Assembly: GCF_001953885.1 (NCBI RefSeq)
Contig: NZ_MQUS01000010.1
Span: 1-64,000, forward strand
Length of the DNA stretch: 64,000 nucleotides
From: Streptomyces sp. IMTB 2501
GTDB taxonomy: Bacteria; Actinomycetota; Actinomycetes; Streptomycetales; Streptomycetaceae
Direction: 5' to 3'
Shown: piece after piece, positions 1 to 8,670 of the stretch
Numbering within the stretch: the first letter of the stretch is position 1
How the letters are laid out: the number at the start of each line of letters is the position of its first letter
Translations under genes and position numbers: made by a program
The notes under the pieces: model-generated
The model's input: the letters and a program-made list of their open reading frames with translations, nothing else
Database searches by the model: none
Told to the model about the DNA's origin: nothing

Positions 1-111
1 GGCGAGCCCGGTGACGGAACCGGTGGCGGCCTGGGCGGGGGCAGGGGTGAGGAGGATCGCGGAGAGGCCCAGTGCGGCTGCCAGGACGGCAGCGGGGAGG
101 GACCTGGCCAT
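1..111 (-). CDS. Secreted protein, N-terminal fragment (runs off window edge)
   Basis: Only the first 37 codons lie in the window. They read as a classic Sec signal peptide: a short basic start (MARSLP), a hydrophobic alanine/leucine core, and an APAQAA cleavage region around residues 24-29. The mature protein starts about residue 29 and continues beyond base 1. The function cannot be judged. The next gene is divergent, so the roughly 290 bases between them should hold both promoters; I see no clear -35/-10 pair there. Confidence 0.6.
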   Translation of the reverse strand, partial: MARSLPAAVLAAALGLSAILLTPAPAQAATGSVTGLA

Positions 112-401
112 GGAGACGGTGGCCCTTTCGGATGGGGGTGGGCAACGGGCAGCGTTCGCCTCTGGAACGACTGGTCAACGGTGAACGCGGCGTGCGGGAT
201 GTGGCTGAACCGTGAAACTAGAGGTCCAGACCACTTGCGTCAAGTGGTGAAGTAAGCCATGAAATAAGGGAGTTGGTGCTCGCGCGCCCCGAGTCGCGGT
301 GCAGGCCGCCGGCGCCCGGCGGGGGTGCGGTGAAACCCTGATGCGACATGAGGGAAAATGGTTGCCTGGAGAAACCACGGGGAACGCGTGAAAGGCCTGC
401 C

Positions 402-767
402 ATGCCGCACCTCGCCATCGACCACTCCGCCTGCCTGGCCGGAGCCTTCGATGTCTGTGCTCTTGTGAAGGAGCTGCACCCGCTCGTGGTCGAGGAGTCC
501 GGTTCGTCGGGCGTGTGCAAGACGCTGGTCCGCCCGGTGGAGACCTATGTCGGGGAACCGCCGAGCAGGGAGACCGTATTCGTCCACGTGGAGGTCGGCC
601 TCATGCCCGGCCGCTCCGAGGCGCAGAAGGCGCGGCTGTCCGAGAGCGTGCTCGACCTGCTCGCCCGGCATGTGCCGGCGGGCGACGGTGCGGAGGAGCA
701 CGTGGTCATCTCGGTGGAGGTACGCGACCTCGCCGGCTCCTACCGGCTTTCGCCGTCCGTGCGCTGA
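402..767 (+). CDS. 5-carboxymethyl-2-hydroxymuconate delta-isomerase family protein
   Basis: A 121-residue protein of the CHMI branch of the tautomerase superfamily. The characterised member isomerises 5-carboxymethyl-2-hydroxymuconate in homoprotocatechuate breakdown. The start at 402 is chosen over an in-frame ATG at 348 because it gives MPHLAI, placing Pro1 at the mature N-terminus; Pro1 is the catalytic base of this superfamily. Length fits the usual 120-130 residues. No other homoprotocatechuate genes are nearby, so the physiological substrate is uncertain and the protein may serve another tautomerisation. The following gene may be a maleylpyruvate-isomerase relative, which would loosely fit aromatic catabolism. 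Confidence 0.8.
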   Translation: MPHLAIDHSACLAGAFDVCALVKELHPLVVEESGSSGVCKTLVRPVETYVGEPPSRETVFVHVEVGLMPGRSEAQKARLSESVLDLLARHVPAGDGAEEHVVISVEVRDLAGSYRLSPSVR

Positions 768-858
768 GTCGCCGGGCCGAATTCGGATACGGATACGGCG
801 GTTGCGACCCGCCCGAATTCGGTTGTCCGCCGCGTTGCGCCCGCACTACGTTGCCGCG

Positions 859-1512
859 GTGGAATTCTTCTCACGTTCTTGGACGGCACTGCGCACGACG
901 GTCGCCGACATTCCGGACGCGGACTTCGCCATGCCGTCCGGCTGCAGCGGCTGGCTGGTCCGGGACCTGGTGTGCCACCTGGTCATCGACGCGCAGGACG
1001 TCCTGATCACGCTTGTCACTCCCGCCGACACCGAACCGACCGTGGACGCGGTCACCTACTGGAAGCTGGTCGAGCCCCCGACCGGCGAGGATCCGCTCGA
1101 CGCGCTGATCCCTCGGCTGGCTGCCGCCTACGGTGAGCCGCGGTGGCTGAAGTTCCACCTGGACGACGTCGGTTCCGCAGCGGGCCGCGCCGCCGAACTC
1201 GCCGATCCGGCCGCTCGTGTCGGCACCCGCGACGAGGTGCTGACCGTCGGTGACTACCTGTCCGCGTACGTGGTCGAGTGGACCCTGCATCACCTCGACC
1301 TGATCGCCCATCTGCCGGCGGCCGCCGAGCCGCCCGCCGAGACCCTCGCGGCGGCCCGCGCGTCGCTGGAGAAGATCGCCGGTGCGGCGTTCCCCGCCGC
1401 ACTCTCCGACAAGGACGCGCTGCTGATCGGCACCGGGCGTCGTGCCCCCACCGACGCCGAGAAGGCCGTGCTGGGCGATCTCGCCGCCGAACTCCCGTTC
1501 GTTCTCGGCTGA
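859..1512 (+). CDS. Maleylpyruvate isomerase N-terminal / DinB-like (mycothiol-dependent type) protein
   Basis: About 217 residues. The N-terminal half resembles the four-helix metal-binding domain of mycothiol-dependent maleylpyruvate isomerases (TIGR03083-type). It has a conserved tryptophan in SGWLVRDLVCHL and histidines suited to metal binding (CHLVIDAQD near residue 38, EWTLHHLDL near residue 140). Family members act in thiol-dependent isomerisation or detoxification in actinobacteria. The start is uncertain: GTG 859 gives VEFFSRSW, the usual beginning of the domain, but an in-frame TTG at 823 is possible. Neither has a strong ribosome binding site. It follows the CHMI-like gene by about 90 bases in the same direction, so the two could be co-transcribed. 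Confidence 0.65.
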   Translation: MEFFSRSWTALRTTVADIPDADFAMPSGCSGWLVRDLVCHLVIDAQDVLITLVTPADTEPTVDAVTYWKLVEPPTGEDPLDALIPRLAAAYGEPRWLKFHLDDVGSAAGRAAELADPAARVGTRDEVLTVGDYLSAYVVEWTLHHLDLIAHLPAAAEPPAETLAAARASLEKIAGAAFPAALSDKDALLIGTGRRAPTDAEKAVLGDLAAELPFVLG

Positions 1513-1687
1513 ACGGCGCAGCTCGGACCGAGATCACCTGATGAGATGAACTTCGTATCCGGTCACTATCATGTGGCCGCAAGACAACCATTCGAACGAC
1601 CCGTCGAACATGGGCCGTTCGGGGTCGCCGATGCCAGGGACCGCTCCCCGGGCTGCGGTGATCTTCCTGTCCAGGAGGACCTTCCGC

Positions 1688-3880
1688 ATGTTCCGACGTA
1701 TTGGCAGTACTGTCGTCCGACATCCCGTGTGGACGATCGTGGCATGGCTGATCGCCGCCGTGGCGATCGTCGCCACCGCACCGAGTCTGCCCTCGAACAG
1801 TGACGAGAGCAGCTTTCTACCCAAGAGTTACGAGTCGATCAAAGCGGCGGATCTTCAACAGAAGGCGTTCCCCAGCGCCTTCACCCCGTCCGCGATCGCG
1901 CTCTACCAGCGCACGGACGGCGGCCGGCTGACCGCCGCCGACCAGCAGGACATCGCCCGGATCACCACCGAACTGGGCAACAAGCACATCGACCAGGTGC
2001 AGAAGGTAGTCCCCGGCCTGCCGTCCAAGGACGGCAGGTATGACCTGACCCTGGTCCAGATGGACAGCAAGAACGCCGGTCAGCCCAAACAGGCCGACGC
2101 GGCCAAGACGTTGCGCGACGACATCAAACAACTGGCCAAGGGCACGCATCTCGACGTCAAGCTCGGCGGCTCCGCCGCCCAGGCCCTCGACCAGCAGGAC
2201 TCGTCCAAGCGGGGACAGGCACTGATCGGTTTCGGCACCTTCGCCATCATCCTGGTGACGTTGCTGATCATCTTCCGGGCACCGATCCTGGCCGTACTGC
2301 CCCTGGTGCTGATCGGCCTGGTGTCGGCCATCGCCAACGGTCTGATCGCCTACGCAACCAAGCTGTTCGACCTCCAGGCCAACAGCTCGATCTCGTCGAT
2401 CCTGATCGTCGTGCTCTTCGGCGTGGGTACGGACTACTTCCTCTTCCTGATGTTCCGCTACCGCGAACGCCTGCGCGCGGGTGACGAACCCAAGCAAGCC
2501 ATGGTCAACGCGGTCGCGCGGGTCGGGGAGGCCATCGCCTCGGCGGCCGGTGCCGTCATCATCGCCTTCCTCGCGCTGGTGCTGTCCACTCTCGGCTTCC
2601 TCAAGCAGATGGGTCCGGCGCTCGCCATCGCGGTCGGCGCGACCCTCGTCGCCGGTCTGACCCTGATCCCGGCCGTGGTCTCGCTCATCGGACCGAAGGT
2701 CTTCTGGCCTTCCAAGTCCTGGCAGAAGGAGCCGGAGAACGCCCGGTTCGCCGCCCTCGGCCGCGGTGTGCAGCGGCGTCCGGCGCTGGCCGCAGCGGTG
2801 TCCGGCCTCATCCTGGTCGCGCTGTCGCTCGGCATCTTCAGCTTCCACGCCACCTTCGACCTGGCATCGGGCTCCATGCCGAAGACCAAGGAGTCCATGG
2901 TCGTCCAGGACCAGATGCAGAAGGCGTACTCGGCGGGCGCCGCCGCACCCACGGACGTCTATCTGTCCAGCACCGACGGCAAGCCGCTGGACAAGACCGG
3001 CTTCGGCGCGTACGCACAGAAGCTCGGCGCCGTGGACGGGGTCGCCAGCGCCCGTATGACCCAGCTGAACAAGGAAGGCACCACCGCCGACTTCACCGTC
3101 ACGCTCAAGTACGAGGCGTCGACGGACAAGGCGATCGACACCGTGGGCAAGGTGCGCGACGCCGCCCACTCCGACGCCCCGGCCGGCACCGAGGCGCTCG
3201 TAGGCGGCATGTCCTCGATCTACAAGGACATCAACACCGCGGTGAACCACGACTACAAGACGGTCTTCCCGGTGGCGGCCGTCCTCATCATGGTGATCCT
3301 GGGCCTGCTGCTGCGTAGCGTGGTCGCCCCCTGGTACCTGATCGCCTCGGTGGGCCTCGGCTTCGGCGCGACTCTCGGGGCCACGGTGTGGATCTTCCAG
3401 AAGGGGCAGGGACACTCGGGTCTGATGTTCATGCTCCCGGTGATCATGTATCTGTTCGTGGTCGCCATCGGCACCGACTACAACATCCTCATGATCGCCC
3501 GGCTCCGCGAGGAGGCCCGCGAGGGCCGCGAGCCGCGCGAGGCGGCGGGCATGGCACTGCGGCACGCCGGGCCGACCGTCGCCGCGGCGGGCTTCATCCT
3601 GGCGGCGACCTTCGCCACGATGATGCTCGCGGGCAACTCGCTGCTCACGGAGATGGGCTTCGCGGTGTCCTTCGGTATCGCCGTCGCCGCCTTCGTCATG
3701 GCGATGTTCTTCACGCCGAGCCTCACCGCCCTCATCGGCCACGCCGCGTGGTGGCCGGGGCACGGTGACCGGAGCGAGGTGACGACACCGGGAGCGGGCA
3801 CCGGACCGAACGGTTCCGAGCCGGCCCACGGCACCGACCGGGACTCCTTCGCCCACGATCCCGCAGGACGCCGCAACTAG
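1688..3880 (+). CDS. MMPL/RND-family membrane transporter
   Basis: A 730-residue integral membrane protein of the MmpL/RND superfamily, which exports lipids, siderophores or drugs using the proton gradient. It shows the duplicated architecture: TM1 after MFRRIGSTVVRHP, a large extracytoplasmic loop (about residues 35-180), a block of helices containing FGVGTDYFLFLMFRYRER, a second loop (about 400-520), and a second helical block with VAIGTDYNILMIARLREE. The paired GTDY motifs are the MMPL hallmark. The start at 1688 is preceded by AGGAGG (1673-1678) at ideal spacing; a longer in-frame ATG at 1571 lacks this. The C-terminal tail is polar and disordered. The gene stands alone and ends at a strong terminator. 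Substrate unknown. Confidence 0.9.
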   Translation: MFRRIGSTVVRHPVWTIVAWLIAAVAIVATAPSLPSNSDESSFLPKSYESIKAADLQQKAFPSAFTPSAIALYQRTDGGRLTAADQQDIARITTELGNKHIDQVQKVVPGLPSKDGRYDLTLVQMDSKNAGQPKQADAAKTLRDDIKQLAKGTHLDVKLGGSAAQALDQQDSSKRGQALIGFGTFAIILVTLLIIFRAPILAVLPLVLIGLVSAIANGLIAYATKLFDLQANSSISSILIVVLFGVGTDYFLFLMFRYRERLRAGDEPKQAMVNAVARVGEAIASAAGAVIIAFLALVLSTLGFLKQMGPALAIAVGATLVAGLTLIPAVVSLIGPKVFWPSKSWQKEPENARFAALGRGVQRRPALAAAVSGLILVALSLGIFSFHATFDLASGSMPKTKESMVVQDQMQKAYSAGAAAPTDVYLSSTDGKPLDKTGFGAYAQKLGAVDGVASARMTQLNKEGTTADFTVTLKYEASTDKAIDTVGKVRDAAHSDAPAGTEALVGGMSSIYKDINTAVNHDYKTVFPVAAVLIMVILGLLLRSVVAPWYLIASVGLGFGATLGATVWIFQKGQGHSGLMFMLPVIMYLFVVAIGTDYNILMIARLREEAREGREPREAAGMALRHAGPTVAAAGFILAATFATMMLAGNSLLTEMGFAVSFGIAVAAFVMAMFFTPSLTALIGHAAWWPGHGDRSEVTTPGAGTGPNGSEPAHGTDRDSFAHDPAGRRN

Positions 3881-3893
3881 CGGCAGCGTGACG

Positions 3894-3934
3894 GGGGAGT
3901 CCTGCCGAGCCGCCACGGTCCGGCAGGACTCCCC
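3894..3934 (+). terminator. Strong intrinsic-type hairpin after the MMPL gene
   Basis: A perfect 14-bp stem: GGGGAGTCCTGCCG (3894-3907) pairs with CGGCAGGACTCCCC (3921-3934) around a 13-base loop, 13 bases after the MMPL stop codon. There is no long T-tract, as is usual in high-GC actinobacteria. It isolates the transporter from the gene downstream. Confidence 0.85.
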
Positions 3935-4054
3935 GCCCACGCATCAGGGTGTGCCTGTCAACTGGACGAATGGCACCGGCAGTTAACCCAATCGGGATCC
4001 GGGCATCAACCCCCGCACGGATGGACGTCCGACACGGCGAGCACGCTCCCGTGC

Positions 4055-5359
4055 ATGGCATTCACCTCGTACAGACCCGGACCGACACGCGCGGCGGCCG
4101 TCACGGTGACCGCCCTGCTCGTCCTCCTCACTCCGCCCGCCGGCCGGGCCACCGCCGCCGGGGCGACCCTCCCGCTCGGCGATCCCGGCCTCGCCGAGAC
4201 CCGTACGACGCAGACCCTGGCCGACGGCGTGACCCTCACCCGGATCGTCCGGGGAACCGAGCCCGCCCCGGCCGGCCAGATCGACACCACGACCCACGGC
4301 CCCTGGAAGATCGACGTCCTGACGATCGACCCGCACCGGGCCCATGGGCACCTGCAGGCGACGTACGGCCCCGACCTGGCCCGCACGGAGAAGACGACCG
4401 AGCTGGTGCGGTCCTCCGGGGCTCTGGCAGGCGTCAACGCCTCCTTCTTCACCTACACCGCCAGCGCGGAGTACCCCGGCGACCCGGTGGGGCTCGGCCT
4501 GTACGACGGACGGCTGCTCAGCGAGCCCACCGGCGACGACACGGAGGCCGACCTCGTCGTGGACGCCCACGACAACCGCGTCGTAATGGGCCGGCTGAGC
4601 TGGAAGGGCAGCCTGCACAACCGGCGGACAGGAGCCACACTGCCGCTGAAGTACGTGAACCATCCGCCCGTCGTGCCGCCCGCCTGCGCCGGCCTGACCG
4701 ACCAGACCCGGTGCACCGTGCCCGGTGCCGTGGTGCGCTTCACACCCGAGTTCGCCGAGACCACGCCCGCGGGCGCGGGCGTAGAGGTGGTCCTCGACCG
4801 GCACGGCTGCGTCGTACGCACACACTCGTCGCGCGGCACCCACCTGACCTCCGGCCAGACCTCGGTACAGGCCACGGGCGCCGACGCGGCCGCCCTGCTG
4901 CACACCGCGGAACGGGGCTGCCTGCGGACCGACTCCGTGCTCACCGACGAGCAGGGCCGGCGACTGCCCGTTCACCCTGGGCTGTTCGGCGTCAACGGCC
5001 GCTGTCCCCTCACCGCGCACGGCCGCGTCGTGGTGCCGTCCGGCTCGGGCAGCTTCTTCGCGCGCAACCCGCGCACCATCGCCGGTACGACCCGTGGCGG
5101 CAAGGTCGTGCTGGCGACCATCGACGGCCGGATGACGACCAGTGTCGGCACCACGATGGACGAAACGGCGGCCGTCGCCCACGCGCTGGGCCTGACCGAC
5201 GCGGTCAACCTGGACGGCGGCGGTTCCACGACCATGTCCGTCGAGGGCGCACTGGTCAACCACCCCAGCGGGACCGCCGAACGGGCCGTGGGCGACGCCC
5301 TGGTCTTCGTACCCGGCCCGTACCGCGCCCTGGAATACCGTTCCGCCGAAGGGAGTTGA
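4055..5359 (+). CDS. Secreted phosphodiester glycosidase family protein (NAGPA-like)
   Basis: A 434-residue exported protein of the phosphodiester glycosidase family (PF09992, related to the uncovering enzyme N-acetylglucosamine-1-phosphodiester alpha-N-acetylglucosaminidase). Residues 1-35 form a signal peptide. GVNASFFTY (near residue 130) and VNLDGGGSTTM (near residue 388) are the two characteristic family motifs, the second forming the active-site loop. Bacterial members often act on cell-wall or exopolysaccharide phosphodiesters; the exact substrate here is unknown. Its stop codon lies inside the ribosome binding region of the following PPOX gene (9-base gap), so the two are probably translationally coupled. 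Confidence 0.85.
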   Translation: MAFTSYRPGPTRAAAVTVTALLVLLTPPAGRATAAGATLPLGDPGLAETRTTQTLADGVTLTRIVRGTEPAPAGQIDTTTHGPWKIDVLTIDPHRAHGHLQATYGPDLARTEKTTELVRSSGALAGVNASFFTYTASAEYPGDPVGLGLYDGRLLSEPTGDDTEADLVVDAHDNRVVMGRLSWKGSLHNRRTGATLPLKYVNHPPVVPPACAGLTDQTRCTVPGAVVRFTPEFAETTPAGAGVEVVLDRHGCVVRTHSSRGTHLTSGQTSVQATGADAAALLHTAERGCLRTDSVLTDEQGRRLPVHPGLFGVNGRCPLTAHGRVVVPSGSGSFFARNPRTIAGTTRGGKVVLATIDGRMTTSVGTTMDETAAVAHALGLTDAVNLDGGGSTTMSVEGALVNHPSGTAERAVGDALVFVPGPYRALEYRSAEGS

Positions 5360-5367
5360 TCAACCAC

Positions 5368-5826
5368 ATGACTCAAGCTTCCGCACCCCGACCCCTGTCC
5401 GACGCGGCCCTCTCGGACCTGCTCGCCAAGCAGCAGTTCGGGACCCTCGCCACGGTGAAGCAGAGCGGTCACCCGCATATGACCACCATGCTCTACACCT
5501 GGGACCCCGAGACCCGTGTCGTACGGCTGTCCACGACCGCCGACCGGGTGAAGGCGAAACATCTGCGGCGGGATCCGCGGGCGGCGTTGCATGTACAGGG
5601 CGGTGACGTATGGTCGTTCGCCGTCGCCGAGGGGTCCGCCGAGGTCTCCGAGGCCACGATCGTGCCCGGTGACGCCGTCGGTCGGGAACTGCTCGCCATG
5701 ATCCCCCCGGCCGCGCGACCGGAGGACGAGGACGCCTTCCTCGCCCAGCAGGTCGCCGAGCGCCGGCTCGTGATCCGGCTGCACGCGGAACGGCTGTACG
5801 GCACGGCCCTGGACATCGACGGCTAG
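5368..5826 (+). CDS. PPOX-class (pyridoxamine 5'-phosphate oxidase fold) F420/flavin-dependent oxidoreductase
   Basis: 152 residues with the split beta-barrel fold of PPOX-like flavoproteins. Diagnostic are FGTLATVKQSGHPHMTTMLYTW (first strands), RVVRLSTTADRVKAKHLRRDPRAALHV (cofactor-binding core) and SFAVAEGSAEVS. Actinobacterial members of this size usually bind coenzyme F420 and reduce small organic substrates. The start at 5368 has AGGGAG just upstream, overlapping the previous stop codon. It forms a short operon with the phosphodiester glycosidase, although no functional link is obvious. Confident family call, unknown substrate. Confidence 0.85.
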   Translation: MTQASAPRPLSDAALSDLLAKQQFGTLATVKQSGHPHMTTMLYTWDPETRVVRLSTTADRVKAKHLRRDPRAALHVQGGDVWSFAVAEGSAEVSEATIVPGDAVGRELLAMIPPAARPEDEDAFLAQQVAERRLVIRLHAERLYGTALDIDG

Positions 5827-5836
5827 GACCTGTTCT

Positions 5837-6484
5837 TTACGACGGCGAGGGCGCCGTGGCGGTGGAGCGGAAGCAGGCGCGGTAGGTCGTCCGGGCGATG
5901 CCGAGGCGGTGCTGGAAGACCCGGCGGCGGGTCTCGGACGAGCCGAACCCGGCCAGTTGGGCGACCTCCTCGGCGTCCATCACCCGTCGTACGGCCGAGT
6001 CGTCGGCCCGCTTGGCCGCGAACCGCGCGCTGAACCGCGACTGCCCTCCTGGGCGGGCCATGAAGACGACGAGTTGCCGGGCCACTTCGCGCGCGGTGTC
6101 GGGGCCATGGTCCTCCTCGGCCAGGGACGGGGCGAGGTCGATGCCGGCGGTCACACCCGCCGACGTCACCACGGGACCGTCCCGCACGAACAGGGGATCG
6201 GCCTGCACGCCCACGTCCGGGAAGGCCGAGGCCAGATCCGCGGCGAGTTCCCAGTGCGTGGCGGCCCGACGGCCGTCCAGCAGCCTGCGGACAACTCCTC
6301 GGTGAGCACGACCAGTTCCGTGACCGCGACCGCGCGCCGCCAGTCGCGGCGGCCCGGGACGATCAGCGTGCCGAGCCGCCGGGGGAGGACGGACGGCGTT
6401 CCGTCCACGCCGAGCCGGCGGGCACCGAACGAGTTGGCCGTGGTGAGGACCTCGGCCGGGTCGGTGACGTCCACCACGGTGATT
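5837..6484 (-). pseudogene. Decayed GlxA-family (DJ-1/PfpI + AraC) transcriptional regulator
   Basis: Pieces of a GlxA-type regulator can be read in two frames. The 5' part (6484 to about 6290) gives VTDPAEVLTTANSFG and LPRRLGTLIVPG from the amidotransferase-like domain. A frameshift and deletion near 6290 then removes the segment with the usual cysteine-containing nucleophile elbow. The downstream frame gives LLDGRRAATHWELA, DPLFVRDGPVVTSAGVTAGID and RQLVVFMARPGGQS. The AraC part is also shortened: the first helix-turn-helix is missing and only VAQLAGFGSSETRRRVFQHRLG remains. An intact family member would have about 320 residues, so this is not functional. It joins directly to a second wreck upstream. 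Confidence 0.8.
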
Positions 6485-6815
6485 CCAGGATCGTGTCCAC
6501 GAAGCTCCCGCGCTCGAAGCCGGGCACGAACCGTTCGAGCACGTGCGTCTTCACGTTGCCGAAGGTGGTCTCGGGCTGGGGCCGGATGCCCTCGGTGAAC
6601 GCGGCGAGGATCTGCCACTTGAAGTCGGGACGCGGGTGCAGGGACACGATGGCGGCTCGGTCCTCGTCGCTGACCGTGCCGCAGCCGATGCCCAGGACGT
6701 CGTACCCGCCGATGCAGAGGAGTTCCGGATCGAAGTGGAGGCCGCGCTGCTGTGCCTGGACTCTGACGAAGTGGAAGACCCGGCGCGAGTGGTGGTGTAT
6801 CAGATTGCTGGTGTT
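6480..6815 (-). pseudogene. Truncated HD-domain phosphohydrolase-like gene fragment
   Basis: An open frame without a start codon runs from a TGA at 6818-6816. It contains NLIHHHSRRVFHFVR, RGLHFDPELLCIGGYDVLGIG, CGTVSDEDRAAIVSLHPR and KWQILAAFTEGI. This resembles the C-terminal two thirds of actinobacterial HD-domain hydrolases (cyanamide-hydratase-like), whose first metal histidine lies in an NHSRRVY-like motif. The usual HDLG is degraded to YDVLG here, the N-terminus is missing, and the 3' end fuses out of frame to the GlxA wreck at about 6482. That is best explained by deletion between two former neighbours. Confidence 0.6.
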
Positions 6816-6911
6816 TCATCGGCCCGATCTCAGGACCGTCTCCGTGGCCGGCACAAGCCATGGCGATCTCGACGTGTATCCCACAGATCTCGCCATGGCG
6901 GACGGACCGCG

Positions 6912-7571
6912 TCAGGTGCCCACCGCCACCGCCACGCCCAGCACGAGCAGGACGACGCCCGTGGCCACCCCCAGCCCCCGGCTGACCGCCGGCCTGGTCA
7001 CGAGAGCGCGTCCGCGGTGGACGAGCCAGGTGAACAGCAGATACCAGCAGGCGTTGACCAGGGCCCAGATCCCGCCCAGCACAGCGCTGGACAGGAACAC
7101 CGGACCGGTTCCCGTGACGAACTGCGGCAGCACCGACACGGCGAACACCCCGGCCTTGGGGTTGCCGAGACTCGTACCGAACCCCGTCGCCCAGCCGCTC
7201 CGGAAGCCGGCCCGGTCCCCGCCGGCCGGGACAGCCGCCGAACCGGCCTCCCCGGCCTCGTCGGCGTCCCTGGGACCCGGCGCAGGGCGGCGCGCGGTCA
7301 GCAGCGTCCGCACACCGAGCGCGACCAGCACGATCCCGCCCACGATCCTCAGCACCGCGTACGCACGGGGACTGGCCAGCAGGACGGCGGACAGCCCGGC
7401 CGCCGCGGCCATGGACCACAGCAGCAAGCCGGACGCGTTGCCGACGATCGTGCCCCGGGCCGCGCGCAGGCCGCCTGCCAGCACCTGGCGGATCATCACG
7501 GCCTGACCGGCCCCCGGGAGCATGGCCAGCAGCCACGTGGTGATCAGGAACGCGGGCAGATGGGTGAGCAC
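6912..7571 (-). CDS. LysE/RhtB family amino-acid exporter
   Basis: 219 residues with about six hydrophobic segments and the family N-terminal signature (THLPAFLITTWLLAMLPGAGQAVMIRQVLAGGLRAARGT; compare the PGP motif after TM1). LysE/RhtB proteins export amino acids or small metabolites. The GTG at 7571 is preferred because GGAAGG lies about 7 bases upstream and the usual family start (LTHLPAF) follows; an in-frame ATG at 7607 would add 12 residues. It is divergent from a LysR regulator across a short intergenic region with repeated TTAAGA boxes. In this family that arrangement normally means the LysR protein controls the exporter. Confidence 0.85.
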   Translation of the reverse strand: MLTHLPAFLITTWLLAMLPGAGQAVMIRQVLAGGLRAARGTIVGNASGLLLWSMAAAAGLSAVLLASPRAYAVLRIVGGIVLVALGVRTLLTARRPAPGPRDADEAGEAGSAAVPAGGDRAGFRSGWATGFGTSLGNPKAGVFAVSVLPQFVTGTGPVFLSSAVLGGIWALVNACWYLLFTWLVHRGRALVTRPAVSRGLGVATGVVLLVLGVAVAVGT

Positions 7572-7628
7572 GGATCGGCCTTCCGGGACGGTCGGACGGG
7601 GCCTCATCAGCTTCTCTGACCAGGTGAT

Positions 7629-7665
7629 TTAAGAGAAGTTAAGATACTTCCGTAGAGCGTTAAGA
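7629..7665. promoter_or_regulatory. Candidate LysR operator: TTAAGA direct repeats and a GAAGT/ACTTC dyad
   Basis: The divergent LysE/LysR intergenic region holds three TTAAGA boxes, at 7629, 7639 and 7660, spaced 10 and 21 bases (one and two helical turns). The 16-bp dyad GAAGTTAAGATACTTC (7635-7650) is centred on the middle box and fits the T-N11-A form of LysR sites. The local AT content is far above the surroundings, so promoters of both genes probably overlap here. Confidence 0.55.
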
Positions 7666-7672
7666 TGACTGC

Positions 7673-8623
7673 ATGCTCGTGGACCCCGGACAGCTCCGGC
7701 TGCTCGCCCTGATCGAGGAGTACGGCTCGCTCACAGCGGCCGCCCACGCCCTGCGGCTCACGCCCGCCGCGGTGACCCAGCAGGTCGCCAGAGCCGAGCG
7801 CGAGTGGCAGGTGCCCCTCGTGCTGCGCGGGCCACGTGGAGCGATGCTCACCGAGGCCGGTGCGCTGCTCGCCGCGCACGGGAGGACCGTGAACGAGGCG
7901 GCGGAGCAGGCAGCCGCGGACATGCAGATACTCCTCGGGCATCTGTCTCTACGGCTGCGGATCGGCGCCTTCCAGGCCGCCGCCCTGCACCTGGTGCCGC
8001 CGGCGCTGACGGCGCTGCGTCACCGTCATCCCGACGCCGATGTGTCCGTGGTCGACCTGGTGTCGGAGCGGGGCCTGGGCGAGATCACCGCCGGCCGGCT
8101 GGACCTGGCGATCGTCGCTTCCTGGGGCCCGGGACCGTTGCCCGTCCTGCCCCCGCACATCGTCGGACACCGCTTGCTGCACGACCCCATGGTCGTGGTC
8201 CTGCCCGACGACCATCCGCTCGCCGCCGCGACACCGCCGGGCAGCGCGCTACGGCTGGAGCAACTGCGCGGCGATGCCTGGGTCGCGATCGTGGCGGGCC
8301 ACGCCGCGCGCGAACAACTCGACCGGGCCGCCGGCGAGGAGGGTTTCAAGCCCAGGGTGCGGTTCGAGACGGAGTCCTTCGACGTCGCCCAGGCCCTGGT
8401 CGGCGCAGGCAGCGGCGTGGCCCTGGTCTCGCGCCTGGCACTGACCGGTATCCCGGGCACCACGCACCGCGAGCTGGCCCGGCCGCCGCTGCACCGCGAG
8501 ATCCGCGCGGTGACCCAGTCCGACACGACACTCACCCCGCTGGTCGAGGTCTTCCTCGGCCTGCTGCGCGATGTCGCCCGCGAGCGCTCGGCCACATGGG
8601 ACGAACAACCCGGGGTCGGCTGA
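7673..8623 (+). CDS. LysR-family transcriptional regulator
   Basis: 316 residues. The N-terminal winged helix-turn-helix reads QLRLLALIEEYGSLTAAAHALRLTPAAVTQQVARAE (residues 6-42), and the effector-binding domain follows from about residue 90 (LRIGAFQAAALHLVPPAL). LysR regulators typically activate a divergent gene in response to a small ligand and repress themselves. The divergent neighbour is a LysE-type exporter, so an exported amino acid or analogue is a plausible ligand (inference). The third TTAAGA box sits only 8 bases before the ATG, which fits autorepression. No strong Shine-Dalgarno sequence is visible, so a near-leaderless transcript is possible. Confidence 0.9.
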   Translation: MLVDPGQLRLLALIEEYGSLTAAAHALRLTPAAVTQQVARAEREWQVPLVLRGPRGAMLTEAGALLAAHGRTVNEAAEQAAADMQILLGHLSLRLRIGAFQAAALHLVPPALTALRHRHPDADVSVVDLVSERGLGEITAGRLDLAIVASWGPGPLPVLPPHIVGHRLLHDPMVVVLPDDHPLAAATPPGSALRLEQLRGDAWVAIVAGHAAREQLDRAAGEEGFKPRVRFETESFDVAQALVGAGSGVALVSRLALTGIPGTTHRELARPPLHREIRAVTQSDTTLTPLVEVFLGLLRDVARERSATWDEQPGVG

Positions 8624-8624
8624 C

Positions 8625-8645
8625 GGGCCGGGGCTGCCTCGGCCC
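8625..8645. terminator. Small hairpin between convergent genes
   Basis: GGGCCG (8625-8630) pairs with CGGCCC (8640-8645) around a 9-base loop in the 47-bp gap between the LysR gene and the convergent mannosyltransferase. It may end transcription from both sides. The stem is short, so the call is tentative. Confidence 0.35.
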
Positions 8646-8670
8646 ACGTCGGACACTTCTGCGGCTGGAC

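Noticed and set aside
1817..3940. A 707-residue minus-strand ORF opposite the MMPL transporter
   Set aside because: Its composition is Gly/Arg/Asp/His-rich with no motifs, and it is the antisense shadow of a well-supported transporter gene in high-GC DNA.
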